Shown piece after piece: positions 28,086 to 37,957 of a stretch of 64,000 nucleotides of DNA. The stretch lies in assembly GCF_022429645.1 (NCBI RefSeq), contig NZ_CP092480.1, positions 771,501-835,500 on the forward strand. Reading direction: 5' to 3'. Made by a program: the position numbers and the translations under genes. The stretch is from Lutibacter sp. A80 (GTDB taxonomy: Bacteria; Bacteroidota; Bacteroidia; Flavobacteriales; Flavobacteriaceae). Every line of letters begins with the position of its first letter. Positions within the stretch are counted from its first letter, which is position 1. The notes below the pieces were generated by a model. The model searched no databases. It was not told where the DNA came from and was given only the letters and a program-made list of their open reading frames with translations.

Positions 28086-28122
28086 TAAAAAAACTCCGTA
28101 AAATTTAAAAACTTTACGGAGT
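28086..28122 (-). terminator. Terminator after murA
   Basis: ACTCCGTAAA pairs with TTTACGGAGT (10 bp, loop 10 nt) and is followed on the minus strand by TTTTTTTA. It starts 22 bp past the murA stop. Confidence 0.8.
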
Positions 28123-28144
28123 GGTATTTTTGAATTTTAGAATG

Positions 28145-29452
28145 TTAATCTACTCTGGTAATTTTAGCTCCAATAGCTCGTAAACGTTCATCTATATTTT
28201 GATAACCTCTATCTATTTGTTCAATATTATGTATGGTACTTGTTCCTTTAGCTGAAAGTGCCGCTATTAACAAAGAAATACCTGCTCTAATATCTGGTGA
28301 AGTCATTACTGTTCCCTTTAAACTAGACTCGTGATTCATTCCTATTACAGTTGCTCTGTGAGGGTCGCATAAAATAACTTTAGCTCCCATATCTATTAAT
28401 TTATCAACAAAAAACAAGCGACTTTCAAACATTTTTTGATGAATTAAAACACTTCCTTTTGCTTGTGTAGCGATAACTAATACAATACTTAATAAATCTG
28501 GAGTAAAGCCTGGCCAAGGTGCATCTGAAATTGTTAGAATAGATCCATCTATAAAATCTTGGATTTCATAATTTTCTTGTTCTGGAATAAAAATATCATC
28601 TCCTCTTCTTTCTAAATTAATTCCTAATTTTTGAAAAACACGCGGAATTAATCCTAAATCGTCCCAACTTACATTTTTTATTGTAATTGAAGATTTTGTC
28701 ATAGCAGCCATACCAATCCAGCTACCAATCTCAATCATATCTGGTAAAATTCTATGGTAGCAACCGGTTAGTGTTTTTACACCTTCAATTATTAATAAAT
28801 TAGAACCAACACCTCTAATTTTTGCTCCCATACTATTTAGCATTTTACAAAGTTGCTGTAAATATGGTTCGCAAGCCGCATTGTAGATAGTGGTAATACC
28901 TCTTGCCATTACTGCAGCCATTACAATATTAGCTGTTCCAGTTACTGAAGCTTCATCTAAAAGCATATTAGCTCCAGTTAAAAATTCGGCTTCTACACCA
29001 TAAAACTTTTCGTCTTTATTATATCTAAATGTTGCACCTAATTTTATAAAACCATCGAAATGAGTATCTAAACGTCTTCTTCCAATTTTATCACCTCCAG
29101 GTCTAGGAATATAACCTTTTCCAAAACGTGCTAACAAAGGTCCAACAATCATAATAGAACCTCTTAAAGAGCTACCTTCTTGCTTAAATTTTTCAGATTC
29201 TAGATATTCTAAGTTTAAATCATCTGCTTGAAAAGTATAGGTATCACTAGCTGTTTTTTCTATTTTTACACCTAATTCTCCAAGAATAAATATTAGCTTA
29301 TTAACATCTCTAATATCTGGAATATTACTAATTGTAACTTTTTCTTTTGTTAATAAAACTGCACAAATTACTTGTAAAGCTTCGTTTTTTGCTCCTTGAG
29401 GCGTAATTTCTCCACTTAACTTATTTCCTCCTTCAATTACAAATGTTGCCAT
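28145..29452 (-). CDS. murA: UDP-N-acetylglucosamine 1-carboxyvinyltransferase with Asp at the catalytic Cys site
   Basis: The 435-aa EPSP-synthase-fold enzyme transfers enolpyruvate from PEP to UDP-GlcNAc, the first step of peptidoglycan synthesis. The N-terminal GGNKLSGEITPQGAKNEAL is typical (Lys/Asn of the active site). The loop that in E. coli carries Cys115 (PGGC) reads RPGGDKIGRRRLDTH here, with Asp121 in place of Cys. This is the natural variant known from Mycobacterium and Chlamydia that is not alkylated by fosfomycin. The DUF4290 gene ends 8 bp upstream, so the two genes are one operon. A terminator follows. Confidence 0.95.
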   Translation of the reverse strand: MATFVIEGGNKLSGEITPQGAKNEALQVICAVLLTKEKVTISNIPDIRDVNKLIFILGELGVKIEKTASDTYTFQADDLNLEYLESEKFKQEGSSLRGSIMIVGPLLARFGKGYIPRPGGDKIGRRRLDTHFDGFIKLGATFRYNKDEKFYGVEAEFLTGANMLLDEASVTGTANIVMAAVMARGITTIYNAACEPYLQQLCKMLNSMGAKIRGVGSNLLIIEGVKTLTGCYHRILPDMIEIGSWIGMAAMTKSSITIKNVSWDDLGLIPRVFQKLGINLERRGDDIFIPEQENYEIQDFIDGSILTISDAPWPGFTPDLLSIVLVIATQAKGSVLIHQKMFESRLFFVDKLIDMGAKVILCDPHRATVIGMNHESSLKGTVMTSPDIRAGISLLIAALSAKGTSTIHNIEQIDRGYQNIDERLRAIGAKITRVD

Positions 29453-29460
29453 TTTTTTTC

Positions 29461-30093
29461 TTATTTAAATCTATAAGACTTTTTTCTTGAGTCTGATTGT
29501 CTATTTTTATTTGAAGACTTTCTTTTACGCATTAAATCTTTAACTTCAGATAAAGTTTCGTTAGTTTCAGTTAAATCAATTTTATTGTGAGATAACTCTT
29601 TTAAATGTTTAAAAATTACTTTATCTTCAACTGTATCTTTATTCCAGTTTAAGTAACATTTTTTCATATGATTTGCAATTGCAAAATACAACGCCTCTCT
29701 AACTTCACCTTCATCCCACGTTAAGGCAACATCAATCATGGTTTGAATATTATTTCCATAAAAACGGTATTTAGATGCCGATTTTGGGTATGCTAAAGGT
29801 TCCGGTTTTGCTTGTAATTCTTCTTTTAAAGGTTTATCGTAAGGAGAATCTACTTCTAATTTAAAATCAGACATTATAAATAATTGATCCCACAGTTTAT
29901 GTTTAAAATCTGGCACATCTCGTAAATGAGGTTGTAAATTTCCCATAACATCTACTATAGCTTTTGCCATTTTATTACGTTCTTCAACATCTTCTAAAGC
30001 AACACAATTATCTACCAATTTTTGAATATGTCTTCCATACTCAGGTATAATTAAATGAGGTCTTTCCCCATTGTATTCTAAATCAAATTCCAT
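29461..30093 (-). CDS. DUF4290 domain protein
   Basis: The 210-aa soluble protein resembles the DUF4290 family, found almost only in Bacteroidota, typically next to murA as here (8 bp gap). It begins MEFDLEYNGERPHLIIPEYGRHIQKLVDNC and is mostly helical. The last 40 residues are Lys/Arg/Ser-rich and disordered-looking, a basic tail that might contact nucleic acid or membrane. No catalytic motif is visible. The conserved linkage with murA suggests a role in envelope biogenesis, but this is only inferred from context. Confidence 0.85.
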   Translation of the reverse strand: MEFDLEYNGERPHLIIPEYGRHIQKLVDNCVALEDVEERNKMAKAIVDVMGNLQPHLRDVPDFKHKLWDQLFIMSDFKLEVDSPYDKPLKEELQAKPEPLAYPKSASKYRFYGNNIQTMIDVALTWDEGEVREALYFAIANHMKKCYLNWNKDTVEDKVIFKHLKELSHNKIDLTETNETLSEVKDLMRKRKSSNKNRQSDSRKKSYRFK

Positions 30094-30155
30094 CTATCTT
30101 TTCTCTTTTTATATTATGCAAATTACATTATTAATATTGATTTTACAATGTTATT

Positions 30156-32483
30156 TTAGCTAATAATTGTAAGCTTAGCAAATTGTAATAGTAACTTTTT
30201 TACGCCAACAGAGGCAAACCTTATTTCAGCCTTTTGATTTGCACCACTACCTTCTAAACTTAATACTTCTCCTTTTCCAAATTTTGTATGACTTACAACA
30301 TTTCCAACACTAACATTATTATCAAATAAATTTGCTTTTGAAGGATTTGTATGCGCTACTTTTTTTAAATTTTTTGGTGGTTGAAATTTAATTTTAGGAG
30401 CTTCATTTTTTTTAACTGGAGTACGCTGTATTGGTTTTTTAAACCTAATTTTATTTTTAGGAACACTTCCAAAAATATCTTCGTTAATATATTTATTTTG
30501 GGAGGTTTGCGGTTCTTTTACGGTTAAATATTCTAAAAATTTATCATCAATTTCCTCTAAAAATCGACTTGGCTCACAATCTACTAATTTACCCCAACGG
30601 TAACGTGTTTGGGCATAGGTTAAATATGCTTGTTTTTCGGCTCTAGTTAACGCTACATAAAATAATCTACGTTCTTCTTCAAGCTCACTTCGTGTATTCA
30701 TACTCATTGCTGAAGGAAATAGATTTTCTTCTAAACCAACAACATACACATACGGAAATTCTAAACCTTTTGCTAAGTGAATTGTCATTAATGAAACTCT
30801 AGGAGTATCATCTTTTTTATCACTATCAAAATCTGTGGCAAGTGCTACATCTTCAAGAAAGAAAGCTAAAGAATCTTCTTCATCTTTTTCTTTTTGAACA
30901 TCAATAAAATCTTTAATTCCGTTTAATAATTCTTGAACATTTTCTACTCTACTAACTCCTTCGGGAGTTCCATCTTTTTCTAAATCTCGAATTAAACGTG
31001 TTTGTTTTACAACTAATTCAGCTACTTCAAACGCATTTTTAGTTTGCGCTTCTATTTGAAAATGCTGGATCATAGTAATAAAACCATCTAATTTATTTTT
31101 AACACCTGAATTTAATTTTAAATCGTAATTGTGTAAATTCTTTAATAATTCAAAAATTGATATTTTATAATGATTTGCAGCTACAGAAAGTTTATCAACC
31201 GTACTAGCACCAATGCCTCGCAATGGATAATTTATAACTCTTTTAAGTGCTTCTTCATCGTTTGGGTTAATTAATAAACGCAAATAAGCCAAAGTATCTT
31301 TTATTTCTTTACGTTGATAAAAAGACAATCCACCATAAATTTTATGCTTAATATCTTTTTTTCTAAGTGCATCTTCAAGTGCTCTTGACTGCGCATTTGT
31401 TCTATACAAAATGGCAAAATCTGAACTTTTCAGTTGCAAATTCATCATATTATCAAAAATAGAATCAGCTATAAAACGCCCTTCTTCACCTTCTGTGTAG
31501 GTACGCATTACTTTCACTTTTGGGCCTTCACTATTTTCTGTCCAAACTTCTTTATCTAATTTGGTTTTATTTTTTTCAATTACAGAATTTGCTGCTTGAA
31601 CAATATTATTTGATGAACGATAATTTTGTTCTAATTTAAAAATTTGAACTTTTTCATAATCTCGTTGAAAATTTAATATATTCTGAATATTTGCCCCTCT
31701 AAATGCATAAATACTTTGCGAATCATCTCCAACTACACAAATATTTTGAAAACGATCTGCCAAAGCTCTAACAATTAAGTATTGCGAGTGATTAGTATCT
31801 TGATACTCATCAACCAAAATATACTTAAATCGATCTTGATATTTAGCCAATACTGCCGGGAAACGTGTTAATAACTCGTTAGTTCTTAACAATAAATCGT
31901 CAAAATCCATTGCTCCAGCTTTAAAACAACGCTCTACATATTGATGGTAGATTTCACCCATTTTTGGACGTTGTGCCATTTTATCAGCTTCAATTAAATC
32001 TGGATCGTTATAATATGCTTTTACGGTTATTAAACTATTTTTAAAGGATGAAATTCTACTTAAAACCTGTTTTGGTTTGTATTTATCCTTATCTAATTGC
32101 ATTTCTTTAATTATAGAAGAAAGCAACCTTACAGCGTCTTGAGTATCGTAAATTGTAAAATTTGAAGGATAACCTAAATGTGCTCCTTCAGTTCGTAAAA
32201 TACGTGCAAAAACAGAGTGGAATGTTCCCATCCACAGGTTTTTAGCTTCTGAAGCACCAACAACATCGGCAATCCTATTTTTCATTTCTCGTGCAGCTTT
32301 ATTAGTAAAAGTCAACGATAAAATATTAAACGAATCAACACCTTGATTCATTAAATGCGCTATCCTATAAGTTAACACACGTGTTTTACCTGAGCCAGCT
32401 CCGGCAATTATTATCATTGGTCCTTCTTTATGAACAACCGCTGCTTTTTGAGATTCGTTAAGATTTTCTAAGTAATTTATCAC
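30156..32483 (-). CDS. ATP-dependent DNA helicase, UvrD/PcrA family
   Basis: The 775-aa superfamily 1A helicase has Walker A GAGSGKT at 28-34 (AGAGSGKTRVLTYR), motif II DEYQDTN, motif III GDDSQSIYAFRGA, motif IV QNYRSS and motif VI VALTRAEKQAYLTYAQ. Such 3'-5' helicases act in nucleotide-excision and mismatch repair and remove RecA or RNA polymerase from DNA. The C-terminal tail (about 690-775) is Lys/Pro-rich with a Tudor-like segment typical of PcrA/UvrD. The start codon is GTG. A well-formed promoter (32502-32532) lies just upstream. Assignment to UvrD rather than PcrA is a matter of naming. Confidence 0.93.
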   Translation of the reverse strand: MINYLENLNESQKAAVVHKEGPMIIIAGAGSGKTRVLTYRIAHLMNQGVDSFNILSLTFTNKAAREMKNRIADVVGASEAKNLWMGTFHSVFARILRTEGAHLGYPSNFTIYDTQDAVRLLSSIIKEMQLDKDKYKPKQVLSRISSFKNSLITVKAYYNDPDLIEADKMAQRPKMGEIYHQYVERCFKAGAMDFDDLLLRTNELLTRFPAVLAKYQDRFKYILVDEYQDTNHSQYLIVRALADRFQNICVVGDDSQSIYAFRGANIQNILNFQRDYEKVQIFKLEQNYRSSNNIVQAANSVIEKNKTKLDKEVWTENSEGPKVKVMRTYTEGEEGRFIADSIFDNMMNLQLKSSDFAILYRTNAQSRALEDALRKKDIKHKIYGGLSFYQRKEIKDTLAYLRLLINPNDEEALKRVINYPLRGIGASTVDKLSVAANHYKISIFELLKNLHNYDLKLNSGVKNKLDGFITMIQHFQIEAQTKNAFEVAELVVKQTRLIRDLEKDGTPEGVSRVENVQELLNGIKDFIDVQKEKDEEDSLAFFLEDVALATDFDSDKKDDTPRVSLMTIHLAKGLEFPYVYVVGLEENLFPSAMSMNTRSELEEERRLFYVALTRAEKQAYLTYAQTRYRWGKLVDCEPSRFLEEIDDKFLEYLTVKEPQTSQNKYINEDIFGSVPKNKIRFKKPIQRTPVKKNEAPKIKFQPPKNLKKVAHTNPSKANLFDNNVSVGNVVSHTKFGKGEVLSLEGSGANQKAEIRFASVGVKKLLLQFAKLTIIS

Positions 32484-32501
32484 AGGAATTCTTTAAAAAT
32501 T

Positions 32502-32532
32502 CAAAAGTACTATTACATATTTAGTTAAGCAA
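32502..32532 (-). promoter_or_regulatory. Promoter of the UvrD/PcrA helicase gene
   Basis: On the minus strand TTG (32530-32532), 20 nt, then TACTTTTG (32502-32509) fit the Bacteroidota consensus. The GTG start is 18 bp downstream. Confidence 0.6.
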
Positions 32533-32552
32533 TAAAAGTTATTGACAAATAA

Positions 32553-33779
32553 TTATTTATTAAAAGATACCGGTTTTAAAAATTGACTAATAAAAATTTG
32601 AACAATACCTATTACTATAAAGAAACTAAAAATTAATAAAATAATTGTATAGTTAGGTATAATTTGTTGCTTTATTAGTATTAAAAAACCTTGTAAAAAC
32701 AATAATAATTCGGTAAACAAAACTCCCAATAAAAAGAACGTTAGCCCCAATTTTGAAAGCATTCTATTAAAATAAAGAATTTTAAGCTGTTTCAAAATTA
32801 AAAATAATAAAACGCTCATAAAAGCCAAGGTAAAAAGATGTAAATATCCAATAATAAAATAAGGTTTTAATGCCAATGATTTTTTTACAAAGTATGGAAA
32901 TGCAGACGCTACTTGTGCTAAAATTTTAAGCACATAAGCAATCATAGCAAATTTTAATACTAATTTTGATATAAAACCCCAATTAATCTGTTCTAAAACT
33001 TGTTTTAATATCTTCAATAAAAACAACAATGAAATTAACTGTAAAATTGCAGCTATAAAACCAATTATATTATATACAATAGTTGTTGTACTCCATAAAA
33101 CAGACAACACATATGCAGGAATACAGGCTAAATTTAAATAAATAAAAAAATATTTTTTTAATGAATTTGAAACCTTAACATTCTGATTTTCAAAAATTTT
33201 AAAAAGCAGCCCAAATAATGTAAATACAAAAAAACCATTGTATAGAAAATGCATATAAAAATAAATCGAATTATAATACAAATTTGTTTTGCCTTGTGTA
33301 ACAACTACAAAAGCTAAAAACCAAGTAGCAAAACTAGAAATTAAGTAATAGTACATTCCAAACTTAACCAATTTAGCAGCAGTACTTTCACCTTTTAAGT
33401 CCTTTAATATTTTAAAAGACAGCACATAAGATGTTATTCCAAAAACTGAAAGCAATACTATTGAAAATGTTTTATAACCACTTAATAAAAAGCTAAATAA
33501 CATTAAAAAAATAGTTATTATAATTATAAATAAAGTCACTTTATAAACTTTTGAATCTCTTTTTTCCTTCGGAATAAATAATTTACAAACAGCATAAATA
33601 ACCGTTAAATATCCCCAACCTAAAAATGCTACATGCGAATGACCTTGCAATAAATTTTTGTATGAAATTAATGCTGAAGGAAATGCAAAATTCCAACGTA
33701 ACACTAAGCCATAAAAAGCTGAAAACAAAAACAATAGTAATGAATATATTATAAGTGTTTTATAATTTTTAAATAACAT
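32553..33779 (-). CDS. Polytopic membrane protein with heme-copper-oxidase-like His motifs
   Basis: The 408-aa protein is built almost entirely of hydrophobic segments; I count about 12 probable membrane helices. His residues occur in GHSHVAFLGWGYL (about 46-58), in IYFYMHFLYNGFFVF (about 180) and in GYLHLFTLAFM (about 310). The first resembles the helix-II His motif of subunit I-like heme-copper oxidases and related haem-binding membrane proteins, but the full set of copper ligands is not evident. No electron-transfer genes are adjacent. It could be a haem-binding membrane protein of unknown function. Confidence in the membrane topology is high, in any redox role low. Confidence 0.55.
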   Translation of the reverse strand: MLFKNYKTLIIYSLLLFLFSAFYGLVLRWNFAFPSALISYKNLLQGHSHVAFLGWGYLTVIYAVCKLFIPKEKRDSKVYKVTLFIIIITIFLMLFSFLLSGYKTFSIVLLSVFGITSYVLSFKILKDLKGESTAAKLVKFGMYYYLISSFATWFLAFVVVTQGKTNLYYNSIYFYMHFLYNGFFVFTLFGLLFKIFENQNVKVSNSLKKYFFIYLNLACIPAYVLSVLWSTTTIVYNIIGFIAAILQLISLLFLLKILKQVLEQINWGFISKLVLKFAMIAYVLKILAQVASAFPYFVKKSLALKPYFIIGYLHLFTLAFMSVLLFLILKQLKILYFNRMLSKLGLTFFLLGVLFTELLLFLQGFLILIKQQIIPNYTIILLIFSFFIVIGIVQIFISQFLKPVSFNK

Positions 33780-33918
33780 TTATAAATCGGTTTTAAATTG
33801 GTTTGTTTATTTTTTAGAGTATTATATGACTTAAAACATTGTAGGGTTCAAAATAAAGACATCATAAGTTTAACGTTAGAACCACTTAATTTTAGATAAC
33901 TCTTTTAATGTTAAATAG

Positions 33919-34839
33919 TTATTTTAAAACATCTGCTCTAAAAGAATTCATAGTTTCATGGTCTTTATTTTTAGCATATTTAAATCCTGCTTTCCACCAT
34001 TTAGACATTAATTTTTTATCAAAAATTAAAGAATTTGTAGTTAAAACTGTAGGCGTATAGTATAAATTTAGTTTAACATCTTGATGTTTCGCAGACAATT
34101 TACCTATTGTAATATTATGTCGTTCTACATGTTCTAACATAAAATCAAATACACTAAACAATAAAGAAAAAGCATTTTTTGAATGCAATCTATTTATTTG
34201 TGTTACTTCTGTTTCTAAAATAATGGCATCAATTTCCTTAGCTCCACGTGAAATCGCTTCTTTAATTGGCACCAGGCAACCAAAACCGCCATCTGCATAT
34301 TGGCAACCGTTTTTATCGGTTAAACTCATAAATGGCACATAATTGCAAGAAGCCCAAATCCAATCGCAAAAGTCGTTATAAGAACAGTCTTTTATAGATT
34401 TATATTCAACCTGATTTAAAGATAAGTTAGAAACAGTTACAACTGCATCTACTTCTGTTTCTTGAATTTTATTGTAAATTTCTTCTGTAACTTCTTTTTT
34501 TATAAGTTTTCTTAAATTTTTACTTTCTCCAAAAGTTTTTCTTCCGTTGATAAAATTCCATAAAATATTGAAATGATTTATTGTAATAATTTTTTCACCA
34601 TGCTGCTTTTTAATAACAAAAGGATTATTACTAAATATTGTATGCTGATTTACAGAAGTGTACAATCTTTTTAAATCATCAATTTTACCTAAGGCTAAAT
34701 GAGAAACCATTAAACTTCCTGTTGAAGAACCTATAAATAAATCGTACTTATTATGTTTATTTTTTAATAAATACTGAGCAACTCCACCTGCAAATGCTCC
34801 TTTGCTTCCACCACCAGAAATTACTAATGCTTTTTTCAT
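33919..34839 (-). CDS. Patatin-like phospholipase family protein
   Basis: The 306-aa soluble protein has the patatin oxyanion loop SGGGSKGAFAGGV at 8-20, the nucleophile Ser39 in GSSTGS (GxSxG), and the catalytic Asp in YADGGFG (about residue 180). It should hydrolyse acyl esters of lipids by a Ser-Asp dyad. No signal peptide or beta-barrel is present, unlike secreted patatins, so it acts in the cytoplasm or at the inner membrane. It is transcribed away from the plus-strand lipoprotein gene at 34887, with only 47 bp between the starts. Substrate unknown. Confidence 0.9.
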   Translation of the reverse strand: MKKALVISGGGSKGAFAGGVAQYLLKNKHNKYDLFIGSSTGSLMVSHLALGKIDDLKRLYTSVNQHTIFSNNPFVIKKQHGEKIITINHFNILWNFINGRKTFGESKNLRKLIKKEVTEEIYNKIQETEVDAVVTVSNLSLNQVEYKSIKDCSYNDFCDWIWASCNYVPFMSLTDKNGCQYADGGFGCLVPIKEAISRGAKEIDAIILETEVTQINRLHSKNAFSLLFSVFDFMLEHVERHNITIGKLSAKHQDVKLNLYYTPTVLTTNSLIFDKKLMSKWWKAGFKYAKNKDHETMNSFRADVLK

Positions 34840-34886
34840 TAATTTATCAAGCTTTTAATTAAATTAGTCGCATAAAAATATTAAAA

Positions 34887-35924
34887 ATGAAAAGAACTCC
34901 ATTACTAATTATCATCTTATTTTTTTTTATTGCTTGTAGTGAAGTTTACAAACCACGCGAAAAGGTAAATATTTCAATAAATAAAATAAAATTAGACAGT
35001 ACAAGTATACGTGCTATTGAAATTATAAACGACTCTACAATTGTATATGCTGGCTCTAAAGGTGATTTAGGATTTTTAACAAATTTTGGAGATTTAGAAG
35101 GTAAAATAAAAATAATAACCGATACAATTACACCTCATTTTAGAGCATTAGCACATACAAAAAATGCCGTATTTGCTTTAAGTATTGGAAATCCCGCACT
35201 GCTTTACAAGTACCAAAACAAGCAGCTTAAAATTGTTTATAAAGAAGAAAACGATAAGGTATTTTATAATTCAATGCAGTTTTTTGATGATTTAAATGGA
35301 ATTGCAATGGGAGATCCAACAAGCAATTGTTTGTCAATTATAACAACCCAAGATGGTGGAAACACCTGGAACAAAGTACCTTGCGAAAATTTACCTGAAA
35401 TTGCTGAAGGTGAAGCTGCTTTTGCTGCAAGTAATACCAATATTGCAATTGTTGGTACACAAGCGTGGATTGTAACTGGTGGCGTAAAATCTAGCGTCTA
35501 TCATACTTCAGATCTGGGCTTAACTTGGAATGTATACAACACACCTATAATTCAAGGTACGGCTACTACAGGAATTTATTCTGTAGATTTTTACGACAAT
35601 AACCGAGGAATTATTTGTGGTGGTAACTATTTAGATAAATTTGGAAATTCTGCAAACAAAGCAATCACAAAAAATGGTGGTAAAACATGGGAAATTGTTG
35701 CAGAAAATACTGCTCCAAAATATATTAGTTGTGTGCAATATGTTCCAGAAACTGAAGGCAAAGAAGTGTTTGCAGTTTCTACAAATGGTGTCTTTTATTC
35801 AAAAAATTACGGTAAAGAATGGGAAAAAGTTAGCGATGAAGGGTTTTATTCCATTCGTTTTTACAATAAAAATACAGCTTGGCTATCTGGAAATAATGTA
35901 GTTGCTAAAATGCAAATAGAATAA
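34887..35924 (+). CDS. Lipoprotein with YCF48/BNR-like beta-propeller repeats
   Basis: The 345-aa protein has a signal sequence ending in Cys17 (LFFFIACSEV), so it is probably a lipoprotein. The mature part contains repeated motifs with Gly-Gly-x-Thr-Trp (DGGNTWNKV, LGLTWNVY, NGGKTWEIV, GKEWEKVS) spaced by about 40-80 residues, typical of YCF48/BNR propeller blades. Such proteins are often annotated as oxidoreductases but have no catalytic site I can see. It may assist folding or photosystem-like assembly in other lineages; here the role is unknown. It starts 47 bp from the divergent patatin gene. Confidence 0.8.
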   Translation: MKRTPLLIIILFFFIACSEVYKPREKVNISINKIKLDSTSIRAIEIINDSTIVYAGSKGDLGFLTNFGDLEGKIKIITDTITPHFRALAHTKNAVFALSIGNPALLYKYQNKQLKIVYKEENDKVFYNSMQFFDDLNGIAMGDPTSNCLSIITTQDGGNTWNKVPCENLPEIAEGEAAFAASNTNIAIVGTQAWIVTGGVKSSVYHTSDLGLTWNVYNTPIIQGTATTGIYSVDFYDNNRGIICGGNYLDKFGNSANKAITKNGGKTWEIVAENTAPKYISCVQYVPETEGKEVFAVSTNGVFYSKNYGKEWEKVSDEGFYSIRFYNKNTAWLSGNNVVAKMQIE

Positions 35925-36030
35925 AAAATGTAATATTATTTAGTTTGTTCTTAAAACATTTAATAAACAAACAAATGTAATACTGAAGTAAATTAAACAT
36001 AGCATTATTTTATAAAAAGAAAAATTAAGA

Positions 36031-36588
36031 ATGAAATCTACACTATATATTTTATCATTACTATTTATACTTACTAGTTGTAAAAAGCAATCAGAATTAA
36101 GCAACAGATTTAATTGTAAAACCTCAAAAATAACCAATCCTAAAGTTTATACAGATTTTAAAAATAACTTTAAGATAGCTATCCCTACTAACTGGAAAAC
36201 AGAATTATATTACAACGATTATCAATCTGAAATTTTTGCAGCAGATACTACAAAACAATTAAGTGAAACTTATATAATTGACGTAGCTTTTAACTATGGA
36301 AATTTAGAATTTAATGACGAATTTTATAAAAAAACAGCTGCTATTATAGCAAATTCAAATTTAAAAAATGTGAAAAGTGATACGCTTCAATTTAAGTCAA
36401 AACCAGCATATTATTATATGGTATCAGGTACTAAAAAAGGTTTTACATACAATCAATTTAATCTGTTAGTTAAACTTTCACCGGAAACTTATTTTACAGC
36501 TTATTCAGAAATTTATGGAACCAATACTATTGATGAACGTATTTGTGAATCTATAAATTTATTAAACAGTATTGAATTTTTACAATAA
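36031..36588 (+). CDS. Putative lipoprotein, 185 aa, unknown function
   Basis: Residues 1-16 form a signal sequence and Cys17 (LFILTSCKKQ) is the likely lipidation site. The mature part has an Ile/Pro/Thr segment (FKIAIPTNWKTELYY) like the start of PsbP-like domains and is otherwise mixed alpha/beta. Such PsbP-related lipoproteins are common in flavobacteria with no known function. It lies between the beta-propeller lipoprotein gene and pepT on the same strand, with gaps of 106 and 63 bp; the pepT promoter suggests pepT is transcribed independently. Confidence 0.65.
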   Translation: MKSTLYILSLLFILTSCKKQSELSNRFNCKTSKITNPKVYTDFKNNFKIAIPTNWKTELYYNDYQSEIFAADTTKQLSETYIIDVAFNYGNLEFNDEFYKKTAAIIANSNLKNVKSDTLQFKSKPAYYYMVSGTKKGFTYNQFNLLVKLSPETYFTAYSEIYGTNTIDERICESINLLNSIEFLQ

Positions 36589-36603
36589 ATTAAGATAATT
36601 AGA

Positions 36604-36634
36604 TTGCAAATCCTTAATTGAATACTTACTTTTG
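36604..36634 (+). promoter_or_regulatory. Promoter of pepT
   Basis: TTG (36604-36606), 20 nt, TACTTTTG (36627-36634) fit the Bacteroidota consensus exactly. The pepT ATG is 17 bp downstream of the -7 box. Confidence 0.65.
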
Positions 36635-36651
36635 ATAAAAAATTAAATAAA

Positions 36652-37890
36652 ATGCAAAAAATAATAGATAGATTCGTTAAGTATGTTAAAATAGATACTC
36701 AATCTGACGAAAACAATCCTGCGTTTCCAAGTACTGAAAAACAATGGGATTTAGCTAAAGTTTTAGTTGAAGAACTAAATGAAATTGGAATGCAAGATGT
36801 TACTTTAGACGACAATTGCTATATTATGGCTACTTTGCCTTCAAACGTAGATTTTAAAGTGCCAACTATTGGTTTTATTGCTCATATTGATACAAGTCCA
36901 GATTATTCAGGTACTAATGTAAATCCACAATTTCACCCAAATTATGACGGAAAAGATATTCTTTTAAACAAAGAAGAAAATATAGTACTTTCTCCAGGTT
37001 ATTTTGATGATTTATTACAATATAAAGGTCAAACATTAATTACCACAGATGGTACTACTCTTTTAGGAGCTGATGACAAAGCAGGTGTTACTGAAATTGT
37101 TTCTGCAATGGAATTTTTAATAAATAACCCTGAAATTAAGCACGGTAAAATTAGAATTTGTTTTACTCCAGATGAAGAAGTTGGTAAAGGTGCGCATATG
37201 TTCGATGTTGAAAAATTTGGTGCAGAATGGGCTTATACTATGGACGGTAGTCAGGTTGGAGAACTTGAATATGAAAACTTTAATGCTGCTGGAGCAAAAG
37301 TAACTATCAATGGTAAAATTGTACACCCTGGTTATGCAAAAGGAAAAATGATAAATTCTATGCTAATTGCTAATGAATTTATAGCTGCTTTACCAAAAAA
37401 TGAAATTCCACAAGAAACTGAAGGTTACGAAGGTTTTTACCACTTACACACAATGTCTGGAGAAGTAGAAAAAGCTACTTTAGAATACATTATTAGAGAT
37501 CACGATTTTGATTTATTTGAAGCAAGAAAAGCTACTTTTCAAAAAGTTGCAGATACTTTAAATAAAAAATTAGGAAGTGATTTAGTGCAGGTTGAAATTA
37601 AAGATCAATACTTTAATATGCGCAAAAAAATTGAACCTGTAATGCATATTGTAGATATTGCTGAAGAAGCTATGAAGCAATTAAATATAAAACCGCTAAT
37701 TAAAGCAATACGTGGTGGTACAGATGGTTCTCAACTATCTTATAAAGGCTTACCATGTCCAAATATTTTTGCTGGTGGACATAATTTCCATGGTAGATAC
37801 GAATATATTGCTGCAGAATCTTTACAATTAGCAACAGATGTTATTATTAAAATTGCTGAACTTACTGCTGAAAGAGAAAAAAATGCTTAA
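36652..37890 (+). CDS. pepT: Peptidase T (tripeptide aminopeptidase)
   Basis: The 412-aa M20 metallopeptidase removes the N-terminal residue from tripeptides in the cytoplasm. Zinc ligands and catalytic residues are in [13 protein letters not shown] (His78, Asp80), [12 protein letters not shown] (Asp), and [12 protein letters not shown] (Glu-Glu), with the final His in [12 protein letters not shown]. Length is normal for PepT. It has its own promoter. An IS3 element begins 17 bp past its stop and now separates the gene from the terminator at 39313-39353 that it presumably once shared with the convergent his operon. Confidence 0.93.
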   Translation: MQKIIDRFVKYVKIDTQSDENNPAFPSTEKQWDLAKVLVEELNEIGMQDVTLDDNCYIMATLPSNVDFKVPTIGFIAHIDTSPDYSGTNVNPQFHPNYDGKDILLNKEENIVLSPGYFDDLLQYKGQTLITTDGTTLLGADDKAGVTEIVSAMEFLINNPEIKHGKIRICFTPDEEVGKGAHMFDVEKFGAEWAYTMDGSQVGELEYENFNAAGAKVTINGKIVHPGYAKGKMINSMLIANEFIAALPKNEIPQETEGYEGFYHLHTMSGEVEKATLEYIIRDHDFDLFEARKATFQKVADTLNKKLGSDLVQVEIKDQYFNMRKKIEPVMHIVDIAEEAMKQLNIKPLIKAIRGGTDGSQLSYKGLPCPNIFAGGHNFHGRYEYIAAESLQLATDVIIKIAELTAEREKNA

Positions 37891-37957
37891 ATTTTTTTCT
37901 TTTAGTTGTCTAGTCCTAAATAACCGATACAGATTATTAAAGGGTAAAAGTTAAAAA

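Noticed and set aside
35940..36137. Minus-strand open frame upstream of the 185-aa lipoprotein
   Set aside because: It overlaps the start of the plus-strand gene with its clear signal peptide; no family features.
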